Below are positions 8,386 to 17,677 of a stretch of 64,000 nucleotides of DNA, piece by piece (positions within the stretch are counted from its first letter, which is position 1; every line of letters starts with the position of its first letter). The DNA is taken from positions 63,520-127,519 of the forward strand of contig NZSL01000015.1 of NCBI GenBank assembly GCA_002696735.1, read 5' to 3'. The notes beneath the pieces are model-generated. The model searched no databases. It saw only the letters and a list, made by a program, of their open reading frames with translations, and had not been told where the DNA came from. Both the position numbers and the translations under genes were made by a program. The stretch is from Methylophaga sp. Its GTDB lineage: Bacteria; Pseudomonadota; Gammaproteobacteria; Nitrosococcales; Methylophagaceae.

Positions 8386-9264
8386 ATGAATGTTCGCTCA
8401 GAATTAACACAACAAATTGATAAACCGGTAATTAATCAGTTGATGACTGGCTGGGATGCCAGTCTCAAACTGCTGTTCGATAGCCGCTCCAACAAAACCA
8501 TCCTTGCCCGCCGTCAGCATCATGGGCCGTTGGTGATTCAGAAAATTCTCTATCCTGAAGGCGCTAATCCTGCCCATGGCGTTATTATCCACCCTCCCGG
8601 GGGTGTGGCAGGTGGCGATAATTTGCAATTGACGGTGCAAATGCAAACTGAATCATCTGCACTGTTGACCACCCCGGGTGCCACCAAATGGTATAAATCA
8701 GCCGGTCGCCAAGCCAGTCAGAAGATTGAGATGACGATTGATGATAATGGCCAATTAGAATGGCTGCCACAGGAAAATATCGTATTTGATGGCGCTGATG
8801 TCGCGCTTAATACTCAGGTTACTCTTAGTGAAACAGCAGTATTTGCTGGCTGGGAAGTCGTTTGCCTGGGCAGGCAGGCCAGTGGTGAACGTTGGGGTAG
8901 CGGGCGTTTTCGTCAAAAGTTATTGATTAAACGTGAAGGCAGGTTAATCTGGAATGAATCTGCATTACTGGATCCCGATAGCAGAGTACTGCGTTCAATG
9001 GCCGGATTACGTAATCAAGTGGTTTTTGGCAGTTTTGTGGTGGCCGCTGGCACTACGCCGGCAGAGATCCTGCAAAGCTGTCAGGACATTCAGATTGATT
9101 CTTCAGCGGATTATGGCGTTTCAGCACTGCCGGATATATTCACCGCACGTTATATTGGTCCCTGTGCCCAGGAAGCCAAAATATATTTTGAAAAATTATG
9201 GCACTGCCTGCGTCCGTGGTATGGCAAGCGATCAGCTATCCGGCCTCGCATTTGGGCTACCTAG
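8386..9264 (+). CDS. ureD: Urease accessory protein UreD
   Basis: A chaperone scaffold that holds apo-urease for nickel insertion together with UreF and UreG. The protein has the UreD/UreH signature ILYPEGANPAHGVIIHPPGGVAGGDNL, then LLTTPGATKWYKS and LEWLPQENIVFDGA, and ends LWHCLRPWYGKRSAIRPRIWAT as the family does. An in-frame upstream extension to 8287 is open. I chose the ATG at 8386 (MNVRSEL) because AAGGAG lies at 8371-8376, which gives 292 residues, close to the usual length. First gene of ureDABCEFG, 27 bp before ureA. Confidence 0.93.
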   Translation: MNVRSELTQQIDKPVINQLMTGWDASLKLLFDSRSNKTILARRQHHGPLVIQKILYPEGANPAHGVIIHPPGGVAGGDNLQLTVQMQTESSALLTTPGATKWYKSAGRQASQKIEMTIDDNGQLEWLPQENIVFDGADVALNTQVTLSETAVFAGWEVVCLGRQASGERWGSGRFRQKLLIKREGRLIWNESALLDPDSRVLRSMAGLRNQVVFGSFVVAAGTTPAEILQSCQDIQIDSSADYGVSALPDIFTARYIGPCAQEAKIYFEKLWHCLRPWYGKRSAIRPRIWAT

Positions 9265-9291
9265 ACAAAGATAAACAAGGTTGAAAAAGCA

Positions 9292-9594
9292 ATGGAACTG
9301 ACTCCTAGAGAAAAAGATAAATTACTTATTTTTACTGCGGCACTGGTGGCCGAGCGACGAAAAGACCGAGGCCTGAAACTGAATTACCCTGAAGCTGTTG
9401 CCTATATCTCGGCGGCGATTATGGAGGGGGCACGAGATGGCCGAACGGTTGCGGAACTAATGGACTATGGTGCGACTTTACTGACATTGGATGATGTGAT
9501 GGAGGGTATTGCTGAAATGCTGCCGGAAATTCAGGTCGAAGCCACCTTTCCTGACGGCACCAAACTGGTCACCGTGCATAACCCAATTATCTGA
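9292..9594 (+). CDS. ureA: Urease gamma subunit
   Basis: The 100-residue small structural subunit of urease. It begins [39 protein letters not shown] as expected and contains [11 protein letters not shown] and the C-terminal [18 protein letters not shown]. Length equals the family norm of 100. It assembles as (alpha-beta-gamma)3 in the cytoplasm. It is 11 bp before ureB. Confidence 0.97.
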   Translation: MELTPREKDKLLIFTAALVAERRKDRGLKLNYPEAVAYISAAIMEGARDGRTVAELMDYGATLLTLDDVMEGIAEMLPEIQVEATFPDGTKLVTVHNPII

Positions 9595-9605
9595 GGACAC
9601 TGACT

Positions 9606-9914
9606 ATGATTCCCGGAGAAATGCGAGTAAAAGCGGGCGATTTACAGATGAATGTAGGTCGTGAGGTGATCACCATTGATGTTTCCAATAGCGGCGACCG
9701 GCCGGTGCAGATTGGATCGCATTATCATTTTTTTGAAGTCAATGATGCTTTGCTGTTTGAACGCGAAAAGGCTTATGGATTTCGCTTGAATATTGCTCCG
9801 GGTACAGCTGTCCGCTTTGAGCCCGGCCAGACCCGCACGGTCGAATTGGTTGCGTTGTCCGGTTTGCGTCAGGTTTACGGTTTTGCCGGCAGAGTTATGG
9901 GAGCTTTATCATGA
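9606..9914 (+). CDS. ureB: Urease beta subunit
   Basis: A 102-residue structural subunit. Characteristic blocks are MIPGEMRV at the start, [24 protein letters not shown] near residues 25-50, [23 protein letters not shown] near 60-82 and [12 protein letters not shown] at the end. Its stop overlaps the ureC start by four bases (ATGA), so the two are translationally coupled. Confidence 0.97.
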   Translation: MIPGEMRVKAGDLQMNVGREVITIDVSNSGDRPVQIGSHYHFFEVNDALLFEREKAYGFRLNIAPGTAVRFEPGQTRTVELVALSGLRQVYGFAGRVMGALS

Positions 9915-11629
9915 GTCTGAAAATTGATCGGCAAGCCTATGCCGAAATGTTTGGTCCGACAGTGGGCGACAAAATCCGGCTGGCCGATACAGAATTATGG
10001 ATTGAAGTCGAACAGGATCTCACCACCTATGGTGAAGAGGTTAAGTTCGGCGGTGGCAAGGTCATCCGCGATGGCATGGGGCAATCACAGAAAGTCTCAG
10101 TTGAAGTTGCTGATACCGTGATTACCAATGCCCTGATAGTCGATGCTGTTACCGGCATTATTAAAGCAGATGTGGGGCTTAAAGATGGGCATATCTGGGC
10201 CATTGGCAAAGCCGGAAACCCGGACATTCAACCTGATGTAACCATACCATTGGGTGCCGGTACCGAGGTCATCGCCGGCGAAGGCATGATCCTTACCGCA
10301 GGGGGTATCGACAGTCATATTCACTGGATCTGTCCGCAGCAGATTGAAGAAGCCCTTATGTCTGGGATCACCACCATGCTGGGTGGTGGCACTGGACCGG
10401 CTACCGGGACCAATGCCACCACCTGTACGCCGGGACCATGGCATATTCACCGCATGCTGGAAGCTGCCGAGGCCTTTCCAATGAATCTGGGTTTTTTCGG
10501 CAAAGGCAATGTGTCGCAGCCTGAGCCAGCCAGAGAACAGATCGAAGCTGGCGTTATCGGCCTGAAATTGCACGAAGACTGGGGTACCACCCCTGCTGCT
10601 ATCGATAATTGTTTATCGGTGGCCGAAGAGATGGATGTTCAGGTAGCCATCCACACCGATACGCTGAATGAATCAGGTTTTGTTGAAACCACGATAGCGG
10701 CCTTTAAAGATCGCACCATTCATACCTTTCATACTGAAGGTGCTGGCGGAGGGCATGCGCCGGATATTATCAAAGCTATCTCAGCCGAGAATGTTATTCC
10801 GTCGTCCACCAATCCCACACGACCATTTACCATCAATACCATTGATGAACATCTGGATATGTTGATGGTGTGCCATCATCTGGATCCTTCGATTGCTGAA
10901 GATGTGGCGTTTGCTGAATCGCGTATCCGCCGGGAAACCATTGCTGCAGAAGATATTCTTCACGATACCGGTGCGTTTGCCATTATGTCTTCTGATTCGC
11001 AGGCGATGGGGCGGGTTGGTGAGGTGGTGATTCGCACCTGGCAGACTGCGCATAAAATGAAAGTACAGCGAGGTCCTTTGAAAGAAGATGCCGAGCGTGG
11101 TGATGGTGATGCAGATAACTTCCGGGTGAAACGTTACATTGCCAAATACACCATCAATCCGGCGATTACTCATGGGTTTTCCCATAAAGTCGGTTCCATT
11201 GAAGCCGGTAAATTTGCTGATTTGGTGTTATGGCGCCCTGCATTTTTTGGTGTGAAACCGTCGCTGATATTAAAAGGCGGCATGATTGCCGCAGCAGCAA
11301 TGGGCGACCCCAATGCATCAATTCCCACACCACAGCCGGTGCATTATCGGCCGATGTTTGGCAGTTTTGGCAAAGCCTTAAAAACCTCTTTAACCTTTGT
11401 TTCAGAAGCGGCCTTGGCCAATCCTGCGGTCGCAGCACTGGGATTACAGAAACCGCTGGTGGCAGTGAAAAACTGCCGTAATATCGGTAAAAAAGATATG
11501 GTGCTCAACAATGCTACGCCCAAAATTGAGGTGGATCCGGAAACCTATCAGGTGTTGGCAGATGGTGAATTATTAATCTGCGAACCGGCGACTGAACTGC
11601 CTATGACGCAGCGTTATTTCCTGTTTTAG
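9911..11629 (+). CDS. ureC: Urease alpha (catalytic) subunit
   Basis: A 572-residue subunit carrying the dinuclear nickel site that hydrolyses urea to ammonia and carbamate. Visible active-site elements are [14 protein letters not shown] (metal His 136 and 138), [11 protein letters not shown] with the lysine to be carbamylated at 219, HTDTLNESG with the next metal His, [12 protein letters not shown], the mobile-flap MVCHHLDPS (Cys 321, His 322/323) and the SSDSQAMGR aspartate near 362. No key residue is missing, so an active enzyme is expected. Length is normal. Encoded between ureB (4-bp overlap) and ureE (23 bp). Confidence 0.98.
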   Translation: MSLKIDRQAYAEMFGPTVGDKIRLADTELWIEVEQDLTTYGEEVKFGGGKVIRDGMGQSQKVSVEVADTVITNALIVDAVTGIIKADVGLKDGHIWAIGKAGNPDIQPDVTIPLGAGTEVIAGEGMILTAGGIDSHIHWICPQQIEEALMSGITTMLGGGTGPATGTNATTCTPGPWHIHRMLEAAEAFPMNLGFFGKGNVSQPEPAREQIEAGVIGLKLHEDWGTTPAAIDNCLSVAEEMDVQVAIHTDTLNESGFVETTIAAFKDRTIHTFHTEGAGGGHAPDIIKAISAENVIPSSTNPTRPFTINTIDEHLDMLMVCHHLDPSIAEDVAFAESRIRRETIAAEDILHDTGAFAIMSSDSQAMGRVGEVVIRTWQTAHKMKVQRGPLKEDAERGDGDADNFRVKRYIAKYTINPAITHGFSHKVGSIEAGKFADLVLWRPAFFGVKPSLILKGGMIAAAAMGDPNASIPTPQPVHYRPMFGSFGKALKTSLTFVSEAALANPAVAALGLQKPLVAVKNCRNIGKKDMVLNNATPKIEVDPETYQVLADGELLICEPATELPMTQRYFLF

Positions 11630-11652
11630 CAATTTATAGGCAAGGTTCAAAA

Positions 11653-12153
11653 ATGTTATCGATTTCCACCAAACTGGATCATATTCATAGCGATACGGTC
11701 ATTGCCGATGTGGTCAGTCTGAGTTTCGATTTACGCCAGAAAAGCCGTATTCGTGTGACCTTGCAATCAGGCACGGAAGCCGCGTTATATATGCAGCGTG
11801 GCACGATTTTACGTGGAGGCGATTTTCTGCAGGCGGATAGCGGTGAAATTATTGAAGTAATTGCTGCCGATCAGGCCGTGATGAAAGTAACTGCTACCAC
11901 CTCAAAGGCTTTAACCCGAGCCGCTTATCATTTGGGGAACCGTCATGTTCCGCTGGAAATTGGTGATGGATGGCTGAAGCTGGAAACGGATTCAGTTCTC
12001 AAAGATATGTTGTTGGGGTTAGGTGTGCAGGTTGAAGAATTACAAGCACCTTTTGAACCAGAATCTGGAGCCTATGCTGGCGGTGGCGGACATCACCATC
12101 ATCATGATGAACATTCACATGATCATGTTCACGCACATGGACATAGTCACTAA
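11653..12153 (+). CDS. ureE: Urease nickel metallochaperone UreE with His-rich tail
   Basis: A 166-residue protein that delivers nickel to the UreDFG-urease complex. It has the UreE N-terminal peptide-binding domain (TLQSGTEAALYMQRGTILRGGDFL), a central metal-binding domain with AYHLGNRHVPLEI (the GNRH His that binds nickel at the dimer interface), and a C-terminal tail of about 25 residues dominated by His (HHHHHDEHSHDHVHAHGHSH). The tail resembles that of Klebsiella UreE and can store extra nickel. The stop is one base before the ureF start. Confidence 0.96.
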   Translation: MLSISTKLDHIHSDTVIADVVSLSFDLRQKSRIRVTLQSGTEAALYMQRGTILRGGDFLQADSGEIIEVIAADQAVMKVTATTSKALTRAAYHLGNRHVPLEIGDGWLKLETDSVLKDMLLGLGVQVEELQAPFEPESGAYAGGGGHHHHHDEHSHDHVHAHGHSH

Positions 12154-12154
12154 G

Positions 12155-12835
12155 ATGAGTTCAGCGTCGCTTTCCCGTCTGTTACAACTCGCCAGCCCAA
12201 TGTTGCCAGTGGGTGCCTACAGTTATTCACAGGGACTGGAATGGGCAATTGAATCCGGTGAGGTGATCGATATTGAATCATCGAAGCAGTGGATAGGCGA
12301 TGTGCTGTCGATCTATTTTGTAAACTATGAATTACCGGTTTTGTTGAGGTTATATAAGGCCTGGCAGCAGATGGATGGTCCACAGATACAATACTGGGAC
12401 GAGTATTATCAGGCCGGTCGCGATAGCAGTGAAGCATTGGCTGAAACGCGGCAGATGGCCTATTCGTTACTACGGTTGCAACGTGATTTAGCTACCTGGC
12501 CCCCACAAATCGTCTTATTAAGCGGCACCCTGCAACAACCGGCTTTTCCGACTATTTATTCAGTCAGCGCCCTGTGCTGGGAGATTTCGCTTAGCGATAT
12601 GTTGCATGCCTATGCCTGGTCTTTTCTGGAAAATCAGGTCAGTGCGGTGATGAAAACCGTGCCTTTGGGACAGGTGGCAGGACAACGCATTTTGTCAGAG
12701 TTAGCGATGACCTTGCCTGCTTTAGTCGATCAAGCCATGCAATTACCCGATGACGATATACAGAATTTCTGCCCAGCACTGAGCATTGCTGGCTGTCGAC
12801 ATGAAACCCAGTATTCCCGTTTATTTCGTTCATGA
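12155..12835 (+). CDS. ureF: Urease accessory protein UreF
   Basis: A 226-residue GTPase-activating/fidelity factor for UreG in urease maturation. Family hallmarks are LLQLASPMLPVGAYSYSQGLEWAIESG at the N-terminus and a C-terminal region with SIAGCRHETQYSRLFRS. The open frame extends back to 12023 inside ureE. I chose the ATG at 12155 because it lies one base after the ureE stop and gives the conserved start MSSASLSRLLQL. Followed by ureG after 16 bp. Confidence 0.95.
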   Translation: MSSASLSRLLQLASPMLPVGAYSYSQGLEWAIESGEVIDIESSKQWIGDVLSIYFVNYELPVLLRLYKAWQQMDGPQIQYWDEYYQAGRDSSEALAETRQMAYSLLRLQRDLATWPPQIVLLSGTLQQPAFPTIYSVSALCWEISLSDMLHAYAWSFLENQVSAVMKTVPLGQVAGQRILSELAMTLPALVDQAMQLPDDDIQNFCPALSIAGCRHETQYSRLFRS

Positions 12836-12851
12836 ATAAGAGAAAAACAAA

Positions 12852-13460
12852 ATGAAAGAACCTTTACGAGTTGGCATCGGTGGTCCGGTTGGTTCCGGTA
12901 AAACAGCCTTAACGTTGGCCTTATGCAAGCGACTACGCGACAAATACAATATTGCTGTGGTGACCAATGATATTTATACCAAGGAAGATGCCGAGTTTTT
13001 AACCCGTAATGAAGCGTTGTCAGCGGATCGGATTATTGGGGTCGAAACGGGTGGATGTCCGCATACTGCCATCCGCGAAGATGCTTCGATGAATCTGGAA
13101 GCCGTGGCTCAACTCAGTAAACGTTTCGATCCGTTGGATATCGTGTTTGTTGAAAGTGGTGGCGATAATCTGGCTGCGACGTTCAGTCCGGAACTGTCGG
13201 ATCTGACTATTTATGTGATTGATGTGTCCGCTGGTGAAAAGATCCCGCGTAAAGGTGGTCCGGGCATTACCAAATCAGATTTGCTGGTGATCAATAAAAC
13301 CGATCTGGCCCCATTGGTCGGGGCTTCTTTGGAAGTAATGGATCGTGATTCCAAACGTATGCGTGGTGAACGGCCTTTTGTATTCAGTAACCTTAAGCAG
13401 GAAGACGGTCTGGATCAGATTGTGGCGTTTATTGAAAAACAGGGACTGATGTTGAATTAA
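12852..13460 (+). CDS. ureG: Urease accessory GTPase UreG
   Basis: A 202-residue SIMIBI-class GTPase that carries nickel and powers its insertion into urease. The P-loop [11 protein letters not shown] is at residues 9-19. [12 protein letters not shown] near 40, the metal-binding [18 protein letters not shown] near 64-81 (Cys-Pro-His), [17 protein letters not shown] near 99 and the guanine motif NKTDLAP near 146 are all present. It is followed by the nickel permease gene after 24 bp. Confidence 0.97.
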   Translation: MKEPLRVGIGGPVGSGKTALTLALCKRLRDKYNIAVVTNDIYTKEDAEFLTRNEALSADRIIGVETGGCPHTAIREDASMNLEAVAQLSKRFDPLDIVFVESGGDNLAATFSPELSDLTIYVIDVSAGEKIPRKGGPGITKSDLLVINKTDLAPLVGASLEVMDRDSKRMRGERPFVFSNLKQEDGLDQIVAFIEKQGLMLN

Positions 13461-13484
13461 CCGTTTAACCAAGAGGGAAAAGAA

Positions 13485-14054
13485 ATGAAAAAAATGCTTT
13501 TAACGATACTGGGTATAGTCGCTTTTCCAGCCATTGCTTTTGCTCATCCCGGACATGAGATGGCTAACTTTGCCAGTGGATTCAGCCATCCGTTTACGGG
13601 TATTGATCATTTGCTGGTGATGCTGGCGGTAGGTTATTGGGCCGGAAAGTCTCAGTCTTCTGCACGATGGCAGGTACCGATGCAGTTTGTCATGTTTATG
13701 CTGTGTGGTGTGGTACTGGGTGCAGTGATATCCGGGCTGGCAGTTGTTGAAGTAGCGATTGCAGTCAGTTTGTTGGCAATGGGCTTGGTGATTTTACTCA
13801 ACACTTCAATTAATCGATTCTGGCAACTGACATTAACCACGGTCTTTGCGTTATTGCATGGCTTTGTTCATGGTCAGGAATTGGTTGCTGCAGGCAATGG
13901 CCTGGCAGCTGTAGCGGGTATGGTGATGGCGACCATGATTCTGCTCGCCACGGGTGTTTACCTTGCCAGTTTTAAAGATCAACTGGGACTGTTCGTACAA
14001 CGTGCCTTTGCGACATTGTTAACGTTGAGCGGAGCATATTTGTTAATAATGTAA
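13485..14054 (+). CDS. HupE/UreJ-family nickel permease
   Basis: A 189-residue membrane protein with a cleavable signal (MKKMLLTILGIVAFPAIAFA) and the family motif HPGHE followed by HPFTGIDHLLVMLAVGYWAG. A second His-rich helix contains FALLHGFVHGQEL. About six hydrophobic segments are seen. HupE/UreJ proteins supply nickel for hydrogenase or urease; its place as the last gene of the urease operon points to urease. The symbol could be ureJ or hupE, so I leave it empty. Confidence 0.92.
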   Translation: MKKMLLTILGIVAFPAIAFAHPGHEMANFASGFSHPFTGIDHLLVMLAVGYWAGKSQSSARWQVPMQFVMFMLCGVVLGAVISGLAVVEVAIAVSLLAMGLVILLNTSINRFWQLTLTTVFALLHGFVHGQELVAAGNGLAAVAGMVMATMILLATGVYLASFKDQLGLFVQRAFATLLTLSGAYLLIM

Positions 14055-14079
14055 ACAGTTACGAACAGCAGGGACAAGT

Positions 14080-14126
14080 GGACCGGTCTGTCTTTCAGGT
14101 AAGTGACTGAAAGGATAGATCGGTCC
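14080..14126 (+). terminator. Probable terminator of the urease operon
   Basis: A long imperfect hairpin (GGACCGGTCTGTCTTTCA pairing with TGAAAGGATAGATCGGTCC, mostly Watson-Crick with a few G-U pairs and a bulge) follows the nickel permease stop by 26 bp. The sequence after it (tagctttatt) is only weakly T-rich, so termination may be partial. Confidence 0.55.
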
Positions 14127-14153
14127 TAGCTTTATTAGCGTTGAAAAAAACAA

Positions 14154-14199
14154 TACGTAATACTACGTAGATAAAAAACCGCTGCTCGTACATTATGAT
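14154..14199 (+). promoter_or_regulatory. Putative activator site and promoter of the sensor-kinase gene
   Basis: Two TACGTA hexamers 10 bp apart (14154-14159 and 14164-14169) form TACGTAATACTACGTA. A -10-like TATGAT lies at 14194-14199, with no good -35 (ATAAAA at 14171-14176), as expected of an activator-dependent promoter. The arrangement matches that in front of fmdC: the motif centre to the first base of the -10 is 32.5 bp here and 31.5 bp there. Placing the -10 here rules out the upstream ATG at 14195 as start and supports 14291. Confidence 0.45.
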
Positions 14200-14290
14200 G
14201 TTATTGGGTAAGTTACACCCAGCGCATTTAATCTGGAGCATGGATATCCATCAATCGGTTGGGCTAAATGTATCAGGAAGTGAAGCTTTG

Positions 14291-17200
14291 ATGGATTCAT
14301 CAGAACATAATGCACCACAGCGTATTGTCAAAATTCGTCGTGATTACAATACCTGGGTCGCTAATGAAACGCTGGAAGACTATGCGCTGCGTTTCACACC
14401 CCACTCTTTCAGAAAGTGGTCAATTTTTCGTGTCTCCAATACGGCACTGGGTGCTATTTCCTTTCTGGTTCTGGAGGTTATCGGCGGTGCATTAGCTGTC
14501 AATTTTGGTTTTGTGAATGCCTTTTGGGCCATTCTGACCATTAGTCTGATTATCTTTATGACCAGTTTGCCCATCAGTTATTATGCCGCCAAATACGGCC
14601 TGGATATGGATTTGCTGACCCGCGGTGCGGGATTTGGCTATATCGGTTCTACTATTTCTTCATTTGTCTACGCGACCTTCACCTTTATTCTTTTTGCGCT
14701 TGAAGCCGTGATCATGGCGTACGCCCTGAGCATGTATTTCGACCTGCCAATCTATGTCTGGTATTTGATATCGGCGGTGGTGGTGATTCCATTAGTGACC
14801 CACGGGGTGACTTTAATCAGCCGGATTCAGATGATCACTCAACCGATCTGGCTGTTCCTCATGGTGCTGCCATTTATCTTTATTTTCGCCAAAGAACCCG
14901 ATGCCATTCGGGGCTTGATGAGTTTTGCCGGCAGCTCCGGTTATGACAGTACGTTTAATATTTACATGTTTGGTACTGCCATTGCCATTGGTATGGCATT
15001 GATCCCTCAGGTGGGTGAGCAGGTCGACTTTCTGCGATTTATGCCGGAAAAAACCCAAAAAAACCGTTTTCGTTGGCATTTAGGAGTCATATTCGCCGGT
15101 CCGGGCTGGATTTTTATCGGCATGATCAAAATGTTTGCCGGGGTGTTATTGGCTTATCTGGTGTTAAATGGGGCAAAGTCGGTTGAAGAAGCCGTTAACC
15201 CCACCTATATGTACCATGTGGCATTTAGCTATGTTTTCTCCAACGCGGATGTATTGCTGGCGGTCACAGTATTTTTTGTGGTGCTGTCACAAATCAAGAT
15301 CAATATCACCAATGCTTACGCTGGTTCACTGGCCTGGTCCAATTTCTTTGCCCGCCTGACCCACAGCCATCCTGGCCGTGTGGTGTGGTTATTATTCAAT
15401 GTGTTGATAGCCACCATGCTGATGCTGCTAGATGTGTTTCAGGCACTGGAACAGATTTTGGGACTATATTCGAATATTGCTATTTCCTGGATCACGGCTG
15501 TAGTAGCCGATCTGGTGATTAATAAACCCCTGGGTTTAAGTCCCAAAGGCGTCGAATTCCGCCGGGCCTATCTATATGACATTAATCCGGTTGGGGTGGG
15601 GGCAATGGCCATCGCCTCTTTGTTTTCAGTGTTGGCTTTTGTCGGCGTGTTTGGTTTGGAAGCGCAGTCATTTTCATCTTTTATCGCCATGTTTACGGCG
15701 TTAATTTGTTCTCCATTATTTGCCTGGTGGACCAAGGGAAAATATTACCTGGCGCGCCAGCCGTATAAGTTTCATCCCGGCAAAACCAAAGAAATCTGCA
15801 GTATTTGTGAGCGGGAATATGAAATTGATGACATAGCCTATTGTCCAGCCTATCAGGGTGCTATCTGCTCATTGTGCTGTTGTCTGGATGCTCGCTGCAA
15901 TGATGCTTGTAAGCCACATGCCAAACTGGATTCGCAGTGGCAGGCGGCCATGACAAAACTGTTGCCTAAATCCTTGTGGGGCTATATCCAGAATGGTGTA
16001 GGACATTACATCCTGCTGATGGGGATGACGGTGTTACTACTGGCATCCATTTTTGGATTGATCTATCTGCATATATCGCTGACCACCACGGACAACGCAG
16101 CGCAGATTTTGCCTGAAATACAAGTGGGTTTTCTCAAGGCTTTTGCCGCCCTGGTTCTGGTCAGTGGCATTATTGTCTGGTGGCTGATTCATACCTCGCA
16201 AAGCCGCAATGTGGCACAGCAGGAATCCAACCATCAAACCAACTTGCTACAGCGTGAAATCATTTTACATGAACAAACCGATGCTGAACTGCAGCAGGCT
16301 CGTGTTATTGCAGAACAGGCAAATCAGGCTAAAAGTCGCTATATCACTGGTATCAGTCATGAGTTACGTACCCCATTAAACAGCATTCTGGGCTATGCCC
16401 AATTGATGGATAACAATGCTGATGTAACGACAGAAAATAAAAATGCCATTAAAGTCATTCTGCGTAGCGGTGAGCATCTGCTGTCGTTGATTGAAGGTAC
16501 TTTGGATATTGCCCGTATAGAAGGTGGAAAGCTGCAATTTGATATCAAATCACTGCGTTTTCCTGAATATATCCAGCAAATTATCAGTATGTTTGAATTG
16601 CAGGCGATTAATAAAGGGCTGAAATTTGAATATGAGATCAGCTCGGATTTACCTCGTATTGTGCGTGCTGATCACAAACGTTTAAGCCAGATATTGATTA
16701 ATATCATTGGTAATGCAGTGAAATACACCAGTGAGGGGGCTATTTATCTGCGCTTTAACCATGCCCGCGAATTTCTATCGATAGAAGTTGAAGATACCGG
16801 CCCGGGCATCAAGCAATCCGAACTGGATCATATTTTTGAGCCGTTTATTCGGGGCAGTGCGGCGCAGGGAATCGGTGGTACCGGATTGGGACTGACGATC
16901 AGCAAGTTGCTCACTGAGTTGATGGGCGGTGTTTTGCATGTTGAAAGCCACGTAGGCAAAGGCACCACATTTTTTGTCCGACTGTTTTTACCCTCAGTGC
17001 GGGTCGAAGAAGATTTGCCGCTTATCTCCACCCGAATGCCAGTGGGTTACCGGGGACCGCGGCGTAAATTACTGGTGGTCGATAACGAACCGGTGGATCG
17101 GGAACTGCTGTTAAATATTCTTGAGCCGCTGGGGTTTGACGTCAGAGAAGCCGCATCGGGAGCCGAATGTTTACGGATTTATCCGGACTTTCAGCCCGAA

Positions 17201-17677
17201 ATCATTTTTATGGATTTAGCTATGCCGGAAATGGACGGTTGGGAAACCTGTCATCTGATCCGTAATGTACATAAGTCTGATGTCAAAATCGGCATTATTT
17301 CAGCCAATGCCTTTGATAAAAACCTGGAAAATTCATCGGGTATTACTGATAAAGACTTTATCCTGAAACCGGTCAATCTATTTGAACTGATCAACTGGAT
17401 TGGCGAACGATTGAATCTGCAATGGATCGAGAGCAAGGAAGAACTGGTATCAGAAACTTCCGTGGTGGAATATTCACTGCCCCCGGTTGAGGTCTTAAAT
17501 AACTTGCTGGAGATGATCAACATGGGCTATCTGGTCGGCGTCCGTAAACTGATTACCGAGATTGATGAACAAGGACTGGCCTGCGAACAGTTTGTTAGTG
17601 AAATACGCCAAATGTCTGAAAAATTTCAATTAGGCACCATGAAAACCTTTATAGAAGAGAAATTAGCTAATGTCTGA
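14291..17677 (+). CDS. NCS1-type permease fused to hybrid histidine kinase
   Basis: A 1128-residue inner-membrane protein, numbered from the ATG at 14291, which follows AGGAAGTGAAG. Residues ~40-480 look like a nucleobase/allantoin (NCS1) permease with about 12 hydrophobic helices (KYGLDMDLLTRGAGFGYIGS, QIKINITNAYAGSLAWSNFF). Residues 503-541 form a Cys-rich module (CSIC, CPAY, CSLCCCLDARCNDACKP) likely to bind metal. Two more hydrophobic segments precede a kinase with SHELRTP (phospho-His ~690), N-box NIIGNAVKYT, DTGPGI and GGTGLGLTISK. A receiver domain follows with FMDLAMPEMDGW (Asp ~975), then a possible phosphotransfer tail. It overlaps the LuxR regulator gene by 8 bp. I infer that it senses a nitrogen solute such as an amide, urea or nucleobase; the ligand is unknown. 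Confidence 0.88.
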   Translation: MDSSEHNAPQRIVKIRRDYNTWVANETLEDYALRFTPHSFRKWSIFRVSNTALGAISFLVLEVIGGALAVNFGFVNAFWAILTISLIIFMTSLPISYYAAKYGLDMDLLTRGAGFGYIGSTISSFVYATFTFILFALEAVIMAYALSMYFDLPIYVWYLISAVVVIPLVTHGVTLISRIQMITQPIWLFLMVLPFIFIFAKEPDAIRGLMSFAGSSGYDSTFNIYMFGTAIAIGMALIPQVGEQVDFLRFMPEKTQKNRFRWHLGVIFAGPGWIFIGMIKMFAGVLLAYLVLNGAKSVEEAVNPTYMYHVAFSYVFSNADVLLAVTVFFVVLSQIKINITNAYAGSLAWSNFFARLTHSHPGRVVWLLFNVLIATMLMLLDVFQALEQILGLYSNIAISWITAVVADLVINKPLGLSPKGVEFRRAYLYDINPVGVGAMAIASLFSVLAFVGVFGLEAQSFSSFIAMFTALICSPLFAWWTKGKYYLARQPYKFHPGKTKEICSICEREYEIDDIAYCPAYQGAICSLCCCLDARCNDACKPHAKLDSQWQAAMTKLLPKSLWGYIQNGVGHYILLMGMTVLLLASIFGLIYLHISLTTTDNAAQILPEIQVGFLKAFAALVLVSGIIVWWLIHTSQSRNVAQQESNHQTNLLQREIILHEQTDAELQQARVIAEQANQAKSRYITGISHELRTPLNSILGYAQLMDNNADVTTENKNAIKVILRSGEHLLSLIEGTLDIARIEGGKLQFDIKSLRFPEYIQQIISMFELQAINKGLKFEYEISSDLPRIVRADHKRLSQILINIIGNAVKYTSEGAIYLRFNHAREFLSIEVEDTGPGIKQSELDHIFEPFIRGSAAQGIGGTGLGLTISKLLTELMGGVLHVESHVGKGTTFFVRLFLPSVRVEEDLPLISTRMPVGYRGPRRKLLVVDNEPVDRELLLNILEPLGFDVREAASGAECLRIYPDFQPEIIFMDLAMPEMDGWETCHLIRNVHKSDVKIGIISANAFDKNLENSSGITDKDFILKPVNLFELINWIGERLNLQWIESKEELVSETSVVEYSLPPVEVLNNLLEMINMGYLVGVRKLITEIDEQGLACEQFVSEIRQMSEKFQLGTMKTFIEEKLANV

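Noticed and set aside
12023..12154. UreF start inside ureE
   Set aside because: The extra residues overlap the His-rich ureE tail in another frame and are absent from UreF proteins; the ATG at 12155 fits.
14195..14290. Longer N-terminus for the NCS1-kinase starting at 14195
   Set aside because: The ATG at 14195 falls within the predicted -10 box and has no ribosome site; the ATG at 14291 has AGGAAG and gives the family-like start.
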